Of a DNA stretch of 64,000 bases, positions 25,846-40,800 are shown one piece after another (positions within the stretch are counted from its first letter, which is position 1; each line of letters begins with the position of its first letter). This DNA comes from Taeniopygia guttata. Its lineage: Eukaryota > Chordata > Aves > Passeriformes > Estrildidae. A program made the translations under genes and the position numbers. The DNA is taken from contig NC_133024.1 of assembly GCF_048771995.1 (NCBI RefSeq), positions 3,849,001 through 3,913,000 of the forward strand. The letters are read 5' to 3'. The notes beneath the pieces were generated by a model. The model did not search any database and had not been told where the DNA came from. It worked only from the letters and a program-made list of their open reading frames with translations.

Positions 25846-28800
25846 GTAAGATGGGACAGGGGGGATGCCCTGACTCAGTTTATGATGGCAGGTGGTGAGG
25901 GGCAGGCTGGGATTAGTGGGTGTCACTAGGGTGACCTGTAGCTGCTGGTGATGATTTTCTATTTCCTGACAACTTTCTAATAACCCTAGTTATAATGTGC
26001 AGCTAGTAAGGAGTAAATGGCTGGAGCTGAGCAGATTACTTAATTCAACATGCCTATCCTGCTGGAATAATCGCTGGGATGAACTCACTTGAAGTTAGGA
26101 CAATGTGTGCTCCTCTCAAATGGGCCAAAAGGAAAACTGCTTTCAGTGGGAAAACAAAAATATTTCTCTGTCTCTGTCTTACATACCTGTGTATGCAGAG
26201 AGAGGAAGAATTGAAACACTTAAGTCAAGAGTAAATTGTACAGGTGCAACCCCTTAAACAGATTCTTCTCCACCCAGCCCCATGTGCTAACATCTTGAGA
26301 AACAAGTTTGTCATTCAAGTAAAACACTTAGAAAAGTTGACTAAGGAGGGCTGCACCTTTGTCAGAGGGAATTTAAACCAAAAGCAAACTGAGGAAAACC
26401 AAGAAAAGGGATGGTGTTCACAAAGCCCCACCTCTACCCCCTCAAAATTCTGACCAATGATAAATGAAGGAATACATATTACCAGCTAGAAGCAACACTT
26501 TTGTAGGATACAGAATTTTTCATTTAAGAAGGGAAAAACTGCATGTATTTGATTAGCATGGAAGGATGCTAATCTCACAATTTTGCATAGGCTGTTCTTT
26601 TTTGTTACATCACTGAGGCAAACTGGTTCTTAAAATAAAAATAATTCATATGTGTATCCATACAAAATAGAAAATCTCAAGTGCAAAGAAAGGAATAGAA
26701 ACCTCAAAACATGCACATGTAAGAAAGAAATAGCAATTACAGAAAAACAGGAACTGGAGGGTTTTTGCCCCTGAGGATGAAATCCTCACTGAACTCACTC
26801 AAAGGTGAAAGTAGAGGCCTCTATGCCCTTTGTGGAGGTCAGGCACCTAAAAGTCTGGGAGTTACTCTAGGAAATTTCAGCTGGAGCATAGGTATGCACT
26901 AATAGACACTATTTAATTTTGAAAAATAAAGTTGACATAAAATTATATTGAGATGCTAGCAAAAAATTAAGAACACTTTTGCACGAAATGTTTTCAGTAT
27001 AATGTAATATGCTAGGCTATTAAGAAATAATGCAAATTACAATGTTGTTTATAAATATACCTTTCCAACTTAAGATAAATTACTCAAGTGGTTCTTCACA
27101 GGCATTCTTTATATGAGTCTTAGACCTAAGGCACCATCAGCATGAATATGAGAGAAAAAATGCTGCGTGTCTTTTGCTTGATAGTCTGATTGCAAGATTC
27201 CTAATTGCTTTTCCTTTAACTTTTACCGATGCTAAACTTGTGGTGAAATCAGAGAGCATTTCCTATAATAAGCTCCCCGGACTAACAAAAATAGTTTTAG
27301 TAATTTTTCTCAACAGCACAAGGCTGTGAGACTTGTCATTCAGGCTGATTTTTATTTACCCTCTTACATCACCACATCCTTTATAATAAAAGATGAGCAG
27401 AACACGTGCAGCAGTGAAACAGCAGAGATTAATGTTGGCCATGGCCATTCAGTAGCTTTGTTCTCCACACATCTCCAAGTGTCCCTGTCACCCTTCAGTG
27501 TACAGGTACCAAACTGGGGCCAGCTCTGTGTCCCTCTGCCCTTGTGCTTTTTCCCTGTCAAGCCAGAGCTGAGGGTGTGCAGGGTCCCTGCCTGGCTCCC
27601 TCCTGGCTGAGCTGGGGGAGTGTGGGCCACACTGCAGCCCCACTCAGGATGTCTGAGCTCTGACAGCCCCCCCTGGCTCAGGTGCCCCAGAGCCATTTAC
27701 CACACAGGAGAGAAAATGGCAAAGCAAAGGAATTGGTACCCAGCTTTCTCAAGGAAAGAAGGTGAGCAGTGGGCACTTGCAGCTGGCAGGACTGCAGGGC
27801 AAATTCCCAAGGCAAATATACAGGGATGTTATGATACACAGGGAGGATGATAAAATGGAATGTAAATGGGGGGCAACAAGTCTGTACCTAAGGACAACTG
27901 CACAGCTCATATTTTTCTGTGGACCCGCACGTCCTTTTGGGAAAGGGAGTTTTTGTGTACAGCTCTATGGAAGTGATTGATTACACATCTCACTGCAACA
28001 ACCCCCTCCATAAATTCTTCATCTCCTTGAGTTTGTCAGTGCCCTGCATTCAGGGGTTTGGGGACTGCCAGACTCTTACTCATAGGAGGGAGAAAGGGCT
28101 ATAAATCAATTCTACTACAACAGCAGCTAAACCAAGTGGTACAGGCTCCTGCTGAATACCCCTTCATTTCATCGATCCATTACTCCTTTATGTGGCACAC
28201 TGAGGACTGCCACCTGCTTTATGAAATTAATAGAGGAAGAAAACACACACACTAGAGCAGCTTTGACACTGAGACAGACACTGAGCAGAAGCTGTTTAAT
28301 AATATAGAGAACAGCTTTCTCTGCTGAAGCCACAAAGGCGATGGGCAGGGGGATGTGCAGGGAATTAGCCAGTGGGGATAGCTCATTTATTCTTGCAAAA
28401 AATAACTGGGGAATAACTATGTCCAGCTTCTGCTTTATTTATATTATTTGAAAGATTGACATTTTCACAGAGGCCCTCAGAGTTCTCATTTCTCTCCAAC
28501 AAGTGTGACAAGACCTCCCTGGCCTCTTCCAGACACACACACTCCCAATTTTCTCTCTTTTCAGTGCTGGTGGAGATTTGCTGGGAAGCCTGTGCTTACA
28601 GATGTAGGGTCTTCATAGTTGTGTGGCTAAGGCACCAAATCACATCAAAGATGGATTAGGAAAAGCTTTGCTTAAACATTACTTGCACTGAAAATGCTCC
28701 TGTTTGTTTTCTTAAGGCCAGACTGCAGATGTCATTACCCAGACAGAAGTGGTCCATGCTCTGCCAGGTGCTGACGTGACTCTGGCGTGCCTGTTCCCAA

Positions 28801-31800
28801 AACTGCACAGCACCCACATCATACAGACTCAGTGGTCCAAGACTGACAGCAGCCCCTCTGCCAAAATAGCTGTATATCACCCCTCCTATGGCACCCATTA
28901 CTTCGAGTTTTCTGAGGCTGCTTACAACTTTTCAGCGTCCTTCAGCACGAGGAGGTGCTGCAGTGGGGACAACGCAGGATCCTTGTGTTCCTCCACTCTA
29001 AATGCAACGTCTGAATGCAACTGGTGGGTGCTGCATCTGGAAAATATTACCATGTCCCTTACTGGGCAGTACGAGTGCACTTTTGCTACTTACCCATATG
29101 GGACAAAGGCCACAAAAATTCAACTTACTGTCAAGGCAGAAGGTAAGTGATTGCAAATGAGATCTTGTTGTTTCCTAATGAGGTAGAGGAAGATATCAGG
29201 ATAGATGAAACTTCTTTGTTGGTGATGGTGACTTGTTTGGGATTCACAGTAGTGTCACTGAATGTTGCTTTTACAGTTTCCTATTTACCAGGCACTCTTT
29301 AGCTCTTTCATCCAACTCATGATTAGGAAGCTTTAATTGTTTGGTGGAATAAAAATTTCGATAGTAAAGTAAAAAAAGGCGGTGAGGTGGGCAGTTTGTG
29401 CATTTTCATTTTGGAGAAACATTGTGGAGGAGACTGGATGAGCAGCTCAGGATATGGTGGGACTAAGGATGTTGGATCTCACAGCTGCTGCTGTGGGTGT
29501 ACAGCAGTGGGAGCCATAAAGAGAAAACACCCTTGTCTGACTGGGGCTGAGGGCTGGCATCTGCAGAGCATGCTGGATGTCAGCTCCATGGAAGGATGAG
29601 TGTCCCCACTGAAGCCTGGTGAAGGCTGACCTAGAACAGAGGCTAGACAGAGTTAAAAAATAAAGCAGGTATTTATTAAAATGCCTCAACAAGGTGCCAA
29701 GATACTCCTTAGGCAGTACAAGAGCCCAGCCAGGGCTACACCCAAGATGATCCCAAAATGGTCACAAAATGGACAACTGGTCCCAAGGTCTCATATTTTT
29801 AAAAGTTTTGGTCTGTTTACATATTCAAGTTAATTGTCCAATTACAGCTTTAGGGTATGAAGTCCCATCCTTCTTGTTTTCTCTCTTCAGTCCACCGTTG
29901 TTTATGCTGCTGGGCCCAAAACTAGTACCAATTGTCCTTGGTCCCAAGCTAGAAAAGGAATTGTTTTGTTTACTTGAGCTGTGAAGAGAGCTTACCAAGC
30001 CTTAATATGAAGCTCAGAACTACACACTAAAGCAGCACAGAACCTGAAAAATATAAAAGCTAAAACTGAAGGCATCGCCACCACCTAAAATACACTGGAG
30101 CAAAGTGGGGAATTGTTTAGGAGAATCACAGGATTGGAGATTTGGCTGCTTCTGTCAGGCAAAAGGAAGCTGGAAAGCAGCATGACTGCTCTCAGTGAGT
30201 AAGCCTCAAGGGAGAGTGTGAACTCCAGGAAGGATATTTAAATTATCCTGATAAAGGAACAAATTTATTTAAATCAGATGAGAATGGGTTTGACAACAAA
30301 TTAAAAAACAGTGGCAATTGTCAGTGTAGCAACTTTGGGAACAGCTATTTAGTGTTAGCAGTGAGGGCAAAAGCCCCAAGTGCTGTGAAGATGGAATTTG
30401 GCATGGGTGTTGAGCAAGCCTGTTGTTGTGCACATGGGAAACTGGATTTGATGACCTCTTTCTGATCCAGGTTTCTGCTAACAGAAGGATTAAAGTAAGT
30501 ACAACAAACCTGGCACTGTTTCAGTTCAGAGCTGCAAGGCCAACGTGCTCACTCTGCTTGTGCCCTGGGCTGTAGACACAGCAGAGATTCAAGAGTCAGG
30601 AGCAGGGTGGGTGCAGGTTATTTTAGGGGTATTTTGGTGTGCTCCCACTGCCCTTTTACCTACATCACAAGGCTAGACTGGTTGTCCCCATGCTGGATCC
30701 CTCCTGTGGCAAGAGGAGGTCCTGTACAAGACTCAACTCAGGGATGTTGAACACCGACAGCCCCTGCATGGCAGTGGCTCCGAGCATTTTGGTGCTGTTA
30801 TCCTGGAGACACATCTGGGGCAGCCCTGGGGCACCTGATGAACTCACAGAGGCAAAGTGAGAGCCAGAACCTCTGCCCAGCACACGCTGAATAATTGTGC
30901 CAGAGCTGAAGCTGCCACTCTGCCTGCTGCGTGGGGATGTGTTGTGGTAGGCTACCCTTCTGGAATTTCCCTGTGCTCCACAGGGCAGAGGGATCCAGGG
31001 GAGTGCAGTGAAACCCTCCCATGCTTCTGTTCTTCATGCTGTTTCTCCATCTCTTCCTTAGTGCAGTAACTGAGCTAATTGGGCATTGCTTCTCTTCTCC
31101 TGCCCTTGGTTGATGCAGACAGGTTCAATGCTGTTATTGCTGTTTGTGGCGTGGGCAGCTCTTGTTCATATCAGCATCATTGTGGCTTTTTTCAGTAACT
31201 ATGAGATGTAGCAAGCTGTGCTACTGATGACTGCTTGCTAGTGAGAACTAAAAAATTGAGTTTGCCAGCTTTTGCAGGTTTGTGTCTTAAGGTAACTGGA
31301 TGTTCTGCAACAAACCACTCTGACTCAAAAGGCAAAAATCCTTAATCCTTATGAGTGAGTGAGTGGGATGGATAAAGGTGACAGCCTATGATGAAGTACA
31401 GTTTTCATTTACATCAAAGTGAAGTGAATCCAGATGCACTGAACTTGTAAAAAGCTCACAGAGCAGCAGGCCTTCATAGGACAGACAGACAGACACACAG
31501 AGAGGACTTTAGCCAACAGGCTGTTAATGGAGATGGGAGTCAGAGATGGGAGGGGGAAACAAGCAGCTGGGACATGTGGCTGTGAGAGTAGGCAGAAGCT
31601 GTTTCCAGACTGAACTCTGGGGTGACTACTCCTCTCCACGCTTGTTGTACCCTGCACAGCACTTCTGTGTGGTGGTTTGTCCCAGCAAACTCTTCTGTAT
31701 TCCTGGAGAAACAATGGATTTACTTGCTTTGTCCTTTCATTATCCTCTCTGCACTGCCCAGTCCTGTTAGGGTTTCTGTGCTCTGTGTCCTGCTGTGAGA

Positions 31801-34800
31801 GCTGGCTCCTCAGTTTCTTTATTCTCAGGGACAATGGAGGGAAGCTCCTTCTGCTGGGCTCAGCTCAGGGCTCTGCCTTTCTTCACATCTCTCTGGCACA
31901 GGCTGCATGCTGGCACCATTGCTTGGGTGGCAGGTACAAAGGAAGTTTCAGCCATCAGAAAGTCCCCAGTGACAAATAACATGGCAGTGTGGGATAGCTG
32001 GATAGTCTCACTCCCCTCAAGATAAGAAATAAATTAAATACATCCCTGTTCTATCTCAATGTTAGCATTCAGAAACACACATAATCACAGGATATCATTA
32101 TCTGCAGGTGCTTTTATTGAGAGCTCTGGGAATCAGGGGTACAGACCCAAATCTGACTCCGACATGGCTTTTGAGCTGAATGCATTTTGTATTCTATCGT
32201 TATATAGCGTACATATTAATTATTAAACTTATATTGTTCTATTGTATACATTGACATGAGTTTATCGTGATCTTTCTTAGGTCCATGACCACAGTTTCTC
32301 ATGATTATTCTTTCTGATTAAACAGTAATTATATTTAATTACTAAACAATCATCACATCTAAGAATTATATCCTTTATCATGTACTAGCTACATAGTGCA
32401 GTTCTAGCAAGTACTAGCTCTTCATGTGCTTAAGGTATTTATTTTTCCAGGGCCTACTAAGCTTATTTTCCTGTTAACCCTAAATCCCCATGATTTTAAA
32501 ACCCTTTTACTATCATCAACATGCAAGCCAGAGCTGCCAGGGGAGCAGAGCTGAGGAGTTTCCCTGTGTTCAGGGAACTCACAAGACACAGCTATTTATT
32601 CCATATTTTATTATCAAGATGATGACTGCTCTTACCTGTGTTGTGTGCTGGTGCCTTGCCTCCAAGGAGGAGGGAAGGCAGGTCTGGGGGCACAGGGGAA
32701 TGGCAGGATGTGCCACATCCCTGCCTGCCCTGTGGCCAAGGGTCAGTGCTGACCGTGGCACTCACAGCATCTCCCACCCATCACCACTGCTCTTCCTTCT
32801 CTTACACACACGTGCACACTCACAGACACAACATCTGGATCAGCAGTGCCCTGTCCACTGCCCCACTCTGCCCAGCCTTCACAGCTGGATGGAGCCCTGG
32901 ATTGAGAATGAGAAGGGTAGGAGGTGGTAAAATTACTTTTGAAATTGATAAGGAAGGAAATAGTGACAAGTTTTGTGCTAATGGGCAGGTTGGAGAATAA
33001 CAAAAGGAGCACTTACACTGAAAACCAGGGTTAGTCTTAACCTAACTGACATGCTGAATAGCTTGCCTAGTGAAAAAAAAGGTCTGCAGATATCTTCAGA
33101 GAAAATGAAATGGAGGTGCACAAAATTGATGTGAAGGTTTATTGCCACAGGAAAAAAAAAAGGAATTGTAAGATAAAATTTGAAGCTTCCAATTATTCTC
33201 AGCTCCGAAAGGAGACATCGTGATCCTGCAGTTAAGAAAAGCTTTTTTAAGAATTGCCAAAAAGTTCGGGTAATGCTGGGAATTGAGTCATGAAACTGCA
33301 ACTAGAATCAGAAGCAGGGCTTTTACTTAAAAAATGTGTCTAGGGGTAATGGCTGAAAATTACAGTTCCCTTCTAAAGCAAAAAGTGCCTGTTCCTTGAA
33401 CAGAAGACTACTCAGTATTGGTTTTCAAAGCACAATGAACGTCATGTTTCTGATTTTCCTTCTTGGATTTTGTTGTTGTTCCAATGATGAAAGAGGAGAG
33501 GCACTACCTGAAGAAAGTGTGGTTAAAGCAGACTTTGGAAATTCCATGCCTTGAGGATGCGACCTCAGAAAATTTGTCCACTTATCCTTTGAAATGGCTA
33601 GTGGTAAGTATTTTTCATCTCAGATACAAAGTTCAGAAAGAACTACAGGGTATTTTTGCAAATTGAAATGAGAATGTTCTACTCTACTGTGTCCTGCCTG
33701 CAGAATCTGCTAAAAAACTTACCAGTCATATTGGACTGTGATAATAAAGGGGAAAAGTATAACCATAGGCTTGCAAAATATACACTGCACATAATACCTG
33801 TTCAAGAAACAAAGAGGAAAAATTCCATCTTAATTGCTTCGAATTTTTCAGGAGCAGATACAGAGTGGGTCTAGGAAAAGGTCTAATATAACAAAACTAA
33901 AATATTTATCGTATTGCATTTCCAGTGAGCTTTTCAGTAGTGAAGCTTTAGTATCTGAAAAATACATGGTTACTGTGTAGGATAGTGAGATATCAAGCTG
34001 TTTTGACATAGAAAAGAAAGGTACTGGCTAATGTTTTTGGTTTTGTGTCACAGATGCCACTGAAGACAAGCAAACCCAGTTATCAAGCTAACCCCGTGAA
34101 AAACTGGTTTTAATCAATTTTCTGTCAGATACAAAGCTTGCTGTATTTTTGTACTTTATCTCACTATCTGGATAAATATTTATATGCATGTTTTAATGCA
34201 ACCTTTTAGCATTCATTTCAGTGTGCAGAGATAAGTATCAGTGAGCAGTGTCCTTGAGCTTTTCCTGTTCATTTATGTATGTTGTCACTGATAAGCTGTA
34301 ACTGTTGAGGATTTCCTTAAAAGTGATTTTCAAATAGTTTAGGTTTTTTTAACCTTCTGTCCTGGTTCATTATCTATTTAGATCTCCCTTATGCAGGTTA
34401 TTCATAATATTAAAATTTTAAATATTTTTGTAAGGAACACCCTTACCTTTACTACATCAGTTTTGCTGGTTCACTCTACAAAGTAGCAGAAGAAAGGGGG
34501 GAAAAAATCCCCAAAGGTCAGCACAGTGATATATGTGGGTTGCCATGCATCATACAAAGTAAAGCTTGCAAATATGTACTGAGGCACAGATGTCCAGGAC
34601 ATGCTGGCTGTACTTATAACCAAGGGTGGCTGCCAGACAGACAATGAGACAAATTTTAGTTATTATTATCAGGGTTTGTTACTTGAAATTCTGTAAGAGC
34701 AAAGTTTTCGTTGACATTTCAGTCACATCTCATATGTATGGGGTGTTCAGAATAACTTAAAGACTGGTACAGTGAGAAAGCACCTCTGGTGCTCTCTCTG

Positions 34801-37800
34801 CAGGCTACAGAGAGCAGGATTCACAAGACACAGCTATTTATTCCATATTTTATTGTCAAGATGACGACTGCTCATACTATTGAAGTTGTGAGAGAATATA
34901 TTTGGGGAAAAAAACCCAGATGTTGCAAATATCCACTTACTGCTACACAATGTGCAAGGGAGACTTTTCATAGTGGGGAATAGAGCTGGCTTGCAAAAAT
35001 ATTTCTCTCTGTGTGTGTCTGGACTTCACAATTTTGTTGTTTTTTCTATACACAGGATGAAAATGGGAGGAAGGAGGAACTTGTGACCAAGGAGCCCTCT
35101 TGTCCTGCTGTGTACAGGAACAGCAGCATGCTGCACGGGCAGAGAGTCCTCCTGGGTTTGAACAACACTCTAAAGGTTTTCCCCACCAAAATCACTGATG
35201 ATGGCAGAGTCTTTTCCTGCCACGTGCTCTACCACCCAGAGAGAGTCCAGAAGAGCAGCACCACTGTGAGAGTATTTGGTAAGGGGCTTATGCCAGCTGC
35301 CTTGCACTTGGAAAGGTGACCCTCCTGTCTGGTTCTGAAACCAATCACTTTTGACAGATACTGGGGTTTTTTAATGTAAACATATTTACCTTGTCATTTT
35401 TTCCAGCTGCAATGACATAAAATGGTAGTAAATGGTAGTAATCCCTGGAGTTCTTAGAAGAATTTGAGTCTCTTCCTTCAAGTTTTTGCAGGAAAAAATA
35501 GTAGATTCATTGCACATGTATCAATTTCACTGTCATGCAGATGGCAAGATTCTTACCCTGATGTGTAGGCTTATGTTGGGATTATGTGGGTTACAGGAAA
35601 ACACGTTGGTCATGGAGATCTCCATGTCCCAATGCTGTCTGTGGTTAGGAAATCATGGCCACAATTTAGGAAGCAGTTTGGGACTACAGTTGTAGCAAAA
35701 TGACATCCTCAAAGGCATGTGACATTCAGCTGCTGCCAAAATGAGGACATGAGGGTCTGGAAATGAGGGTCCTGGTGAGGGGTCTCAAATTGGAGTGGCA
35801 GAGCCTGTGTACTGCAAACATGTGGGCTGGCATTTCATTTTGTAAGCCTTCCCCATCTTTAGTTATTTGCCTTGTTCCCTTTCAAGTGGCTTAGGAACTG
35901 CTCTGCTGCCACTAAGGTACAACTGAGTCAGAAAATTGCTGCCCACTTGAAAACCAGACTTTATTTTGTCTTTAGAGATCAGTTGGTCTGGAAAAGATAT
36001 TTCCAAAGCTTCAAAAGTAAATGAGTATTAAACACTGGGCCTGTCAACAGTCCCTTGGCTGTAGCTGATTGTCCAAAGAAGCTCACAGCTTGAGGATGGC
36101 ATGGCCATTCAAGGCTGATGCTCTGAATTCAAAGAGAAGTTCAACAGGGAGCAGATGAAAAAAAGCAAAATGTGTCTGGAGGCTGTTGGTCACTGATGTA
36201 AAAGAAATAAAAATAGAAGTTAATGATCTGAAACCTCCTCTTACGTTTGCATGACTCAGACACTTTCTAAAATCAACATTTCTCAAATATCAACAGTGTT
36301 ACCTGGGTAATCATTCAAGGATACTAATATACTTGAACTCTCTTCCATCACTGTTGATGTTCTTGCCTAGATTTGTGTGTCTCTTACTAAGTGGTCGCTT
36401 TATTTAGCTTTTTCTCTGAATTACTGCGAGATGTGTGCTTAGCTGTGCATGAACCCGTATCAAAATATCAGTACAGCAGGGTAGAGAGGCAAACCAGAGA
36501 AAGCAGGTGGTGAACAGTCTGCATTTCCCAGTGAGTCTCTCAGACCTCAGCCAAGCAAAGTCCACCACTGGCAGGAAGTGTTCTTTTGTGCTCCTAGCCC
36601 TTTCATGTCTGAATTTTGCAGGTGAAACAACTATTTTGCATCCTGTCTCACTCTTTCCTGTTACCATTTGCTGAAATCATGCCACTTATGATTTCACCAC
36701 CCCAGCCTTTCTCTCTGGTGCTGCAGTAGGGGGAGAGACCACAGCACTGGCAGACACTGCCCAGGATAATCCAGCATTCTCTAGGTGACATCTGGGGACA
36801 AAGAGGCCCTTCAGATGGCAGCACCTCTCCTGTGCTGTTCCTTGTGCTGACCAGAGAATAAAGAAATGAATATTTGTGTTCTGGCAGTTTGGGACGGAAC
36901 CTGGAGATAGAAATCTCCAAAATCAACAGTACCTTCTGTTGGTTGTATCTGTCATCCTGGCCATTAGCAAGGGCACAGCTAGGGAAAAAAGGCCAGTGGA
37001 AACATGGGGAAGTTTTCCTATTTTGGCAAGCCAAAACACTCATGGCTGAGCTCCTCAGGCTGGGTGGATAAAAGCAGGGCAGGGAGGGCAGGCAGCTACT
37101 GCAGCACAGAGCTGAAAGGGACAGGAGGAGGAGGGGGTGCCTGTGGGAAACTGCTCATGCAGGATCCCTCTGAAAAATATCTGAAAAATACTTCAGGCAG
37201 GGCTGAACACAGCAGAGACAGGCTGAGTCTGAGGGGTGCTAAATAGTGTTCCCTCACAGCTGCTTGAGGTGGCCCAAGTGGGGCTGAGGATTGGATGGGA
37301 GAGGATGGAGAAGGCATCAAAGATCTCTCTAGGAAGGTCTTGGTATGTTGGGTAAAAACATTCAATCAAGATAGCTTTTTTCAAGAGGGTGCTTTTGGAT
37401 TGAAATACTTAAAAATATTTCTCTTCTAGAATAGAGTTCTTTGAGATACAAGCTGCTGTGAAAAGATATGGCCTTTTCACGTCTAATTTTGCCAAATATT
37501 GATTTCTCCTTTTTGTAAGAGTAAAAGCCCAGCAGCAGAAACTACTGAACTAAATATTGAATTTCTGCTAGATCCAAAACATTGGTAAATATCCTAGCAA
37601 GACAAATGAATGTCAAAATGTTAACAGGGGCTGAGATGTTAATTGGAAAAGATCTATTAGACCATTCAGAGCTCTGTGTGAGAGCTGCCTGCCAGAACAG
37701 CTACCAGCAAACACAGCTGAGAAAGCAGAGGGCAGCACTCAATACAGGTGTGGCAAAGCATATCCATTCTCATCAAAAAGACAAAAGGAAGACCAGCATC

Positions 37801-40800
37801 ATTTAGCCAACTCCCAGCAATTAGAAGATACAGTTTGCCAGATTTTTCTCTGTATCTGAAAAAGTCTGTCTGTCTTCTGCCAGCTCCACTGTCATCTGTA
37901 CAGTTTTGGCAAAGAAGAAAGAATGAAAATATAGGGACACTCATTTCCTGATAGGAAGAATCTATAACCCCTGCCCCACCCCACCCTCCAAAAAAGCAAA
38001 AAAACCCAAAACCTGGAAGATATTAAAAAAACCAGGAAATTCCACTCAAAAAGGTATCATGAGACCAGAAAAACCATAAGGCCATGATAACTAAATGTAA
38101 GTCATGCCCAGGCAGAATCCATCAGTAGCATCAGGCAGAAAAATGGAAATTAAAAATAAAGTCAGGAGAGTCCTTGGTGGATTAGCTGTATAAAACAGGG
38201 AAAGCTGCATAGTTCACCTCGGGGGGGAATGTAATTAACTGAGGTGATCCTGTATCAATTAACAGGGTAAGAAAAAGAGAAAATTATTATAATGGTAGAG
38301 ATTAAAGTGAAGTTTAGGTTGGAAAGATAAAGAATTTTGGATCTCCTAAGTAATTCAGGGAGAGCACTTGTTTCCAGTCCAGTTTCAGGGCTCAGAAAGG
38401 GCCAGAAGTCAAATTCATCTGAGGCTTTTGAGATTTATTATATATTAACACAATTTCAATTTTCCTTACTTAACAAGCCAATATTGCTCCAAACCAAGCA
38501 TCACAATGGCTAATTTGGAAATGTAGTTTAGAGAGGCTTACAGTATCTGATAGCTTTAATTTATACAATCAGCTGTGCCCAGAATCAAAATGCTGCAAAA
38601 CCAGAAAAGAAAACAGCTTTTTTTTTTTTTTAATGTGGATGTGGTCATCAGTGTCCTGCAGCTCTGAGCTTCTGTCATACATCTGACCAGGCAACAACAT
38701 CTGGGTGCTGGCATCCAAAACCAACCAACATCTGGGGGATGGCTACAGCCTTTGGGGATACCTCCTTTGGCAAGCACACAGAGGAACCAGAAACTGGGGT
38801 GTGTGTGATTTCATGGGGCCCAGGAAGGGTGGCAGAGCTGCAGGATGGTTTCAGCTCATTTCCCCAGAAAAGCCACCCAAGTCTAGCTGAGGTAGGTGGT
38901 GAAATGCATCCCGGATCCTGTGGCAATAGCTGCTGATACAGTCTTGTAAACCACTTCCTTGACCTCAGATTGCTGCTGTAAACACTTTTATCTTTATGTG
39001 TGGCTGGAGGTAGGATTTAATTTCCACTCTTCTCATGATACAAGGCTATTGGTGTTATTGGAAGCTGTCACTGTGGTCTACAGTGTCCATTTCACTAATA
39101 CATTTATTTTTGCTTTCCAGCTTACCCCGAGATCCTCATTAGCCTGGAGGAGGGCTCAGCCAGCACCTCGCAGAAGGTGAGCAATTTTGGGACAAAGAGT
39201 GATGCCTGTGACTGCCAGCAGGGCCAGGCAAGCTGGGATGAATCAGGCACAGGAGGCATCCTCCAAACTGACTGAGCTCACAGGGCAGCAGGCAAGGAAT
39301 TGAGTTACCATGAGGTGCCCTTTCCCCCCACAGCACTGAGCACAAACCAGGGCTAGCTAAGGACTTCTCTGGTGTACAGGCCTCTGGTTCAGTTTTGGTA
39401 ATGGCAAAACCTAAAAGCCTGCTTGTCGGAACTCAAAATGTCCCTCAGACATTTTTGGAGGTTCCAGGCCTTGGTCAGAAGCATTTTAGACCCTGGCAGG
39501 CAGCTGGAAACAGCTGTGATTTTGGGTTTGAGCCATGGAATGACTTACCAACTTTGAAGGCGGAACAAGTGATCACAGAGGGTTAGATGGTATAGTAGAA
39601 GTAATTACAAATTAGAGGGGAAAATTTTTTAGTATTGTACAGGGGGGTTTTAACACCTGTACAGGGGGGTTTTACTTTGTACAGGGGGGTCAGAAGCTCT
39701 AAGATGGAGGAAAGTGGGCCTGATCCTGTTCTTCCTCCTTCTTCTTCCTTACCTCCATGTTCTTGGTGATGCTGGCACTTATGGATTGGTTTAGAGTAGA
39801 AAAGCACCTTGTAACATAGGTAGTAGGTATTGGGGAAAATGTGTAAACATATAACACTTAATATATCATATAAAAGATAGCAGCAGCCCTGGGTAGGGAG
39901 AGAGAAGAAGACACCAGGCAGTGAGGGTGTCAGGAGTGTGTGTGGCTCTGCCTAGGCCGCTGACCAAACAGCCACAGCCCACGAAGACAATCTTTTAGAT
40001 AATTAGCAATAAACTGCCTTGGGACTGAACAACAAGAGGCTGTGGAGTTTTCTTTGGAAGCTCGGGTTGGAGGAGAGACTTTACCACCACACGAGACCCC
40101 TGAACCAGGCCAGGGGTTCTCACACCTACTGAATTGCACTGGCCATGCTTGGCATAAAACAGATTTGTGGCTGACATGACTGACTAGTAAGCCTCTCTGG
40201 TAATAGAAGTGGTGCTTTGCTTCCTTTTCCATCTCTCCAAGCTAAAGCTTTTGATCTGCAAGTATCTCAAATCAAGAAGGTTTTCCTTGAAAGCAGAGCT
40301 TGTGGGCAGGCAGAACCTTGTACTGTCCATAACCACCCACTTCACACAATCCACGAGTCAGTTGGTGCTGCAAACTGGTATGATTTTCCTGGTGACCTAT
40401 TTCTGGGTGTGGTGTTGGACACTGCAGGCTTTTGTCTGCACTGTCCTGTTGAACAGGGCAAGGGGTGCTGCTATCACAGGACTGGGCAATAGAAACTCCC
40501 CCAAGAGCCTCTGTCTGTTCTTCACCTCCAAACAAATGAAGGCTTCTTTTTACTTCTCTTTTCTGCCTTTTTTTTTTTTTTTTTTTTTTGGCAGGGCTTA
40601 AATCTAGTGAGAATATCAGATTTCTATTTCTTCATAGGAAGAATTTATAAAGTATTATGACCTAAAACTGCCTGAAAAATATGGGAATAATGAAGAGGAA
40701 AATAGGAGAAAGCAATTACACTGAGATGCTGTTTACCATAGCAGGGAAAGAGTTTCAGCTGGATAGTTTCAGTCTTCATACTGAATGGTTGACTTCTGCT

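Larger units (their letters stand above)
29143..33493 (+). other. CD96: CD96 intron 2
   Basis: 4351 bp, the longest intron, carrying two minus-strand LTRs and one copy of the 55-bp repeat. Confidence 0.85.

Noticed and set aside
30420-30490. Possible CR1 scrap (TGATGACCTCTTTCTGATCC)
   Set aside because: Too short and too diverged to call.
35279-39120. Search for a ZBED2-like single-exon gene within the CD96 introns
   Set aside because: In human ZBED2 lies in the CD96 region. I found no zinc-finger BED-type open frame on either strand here, so I do not report one.
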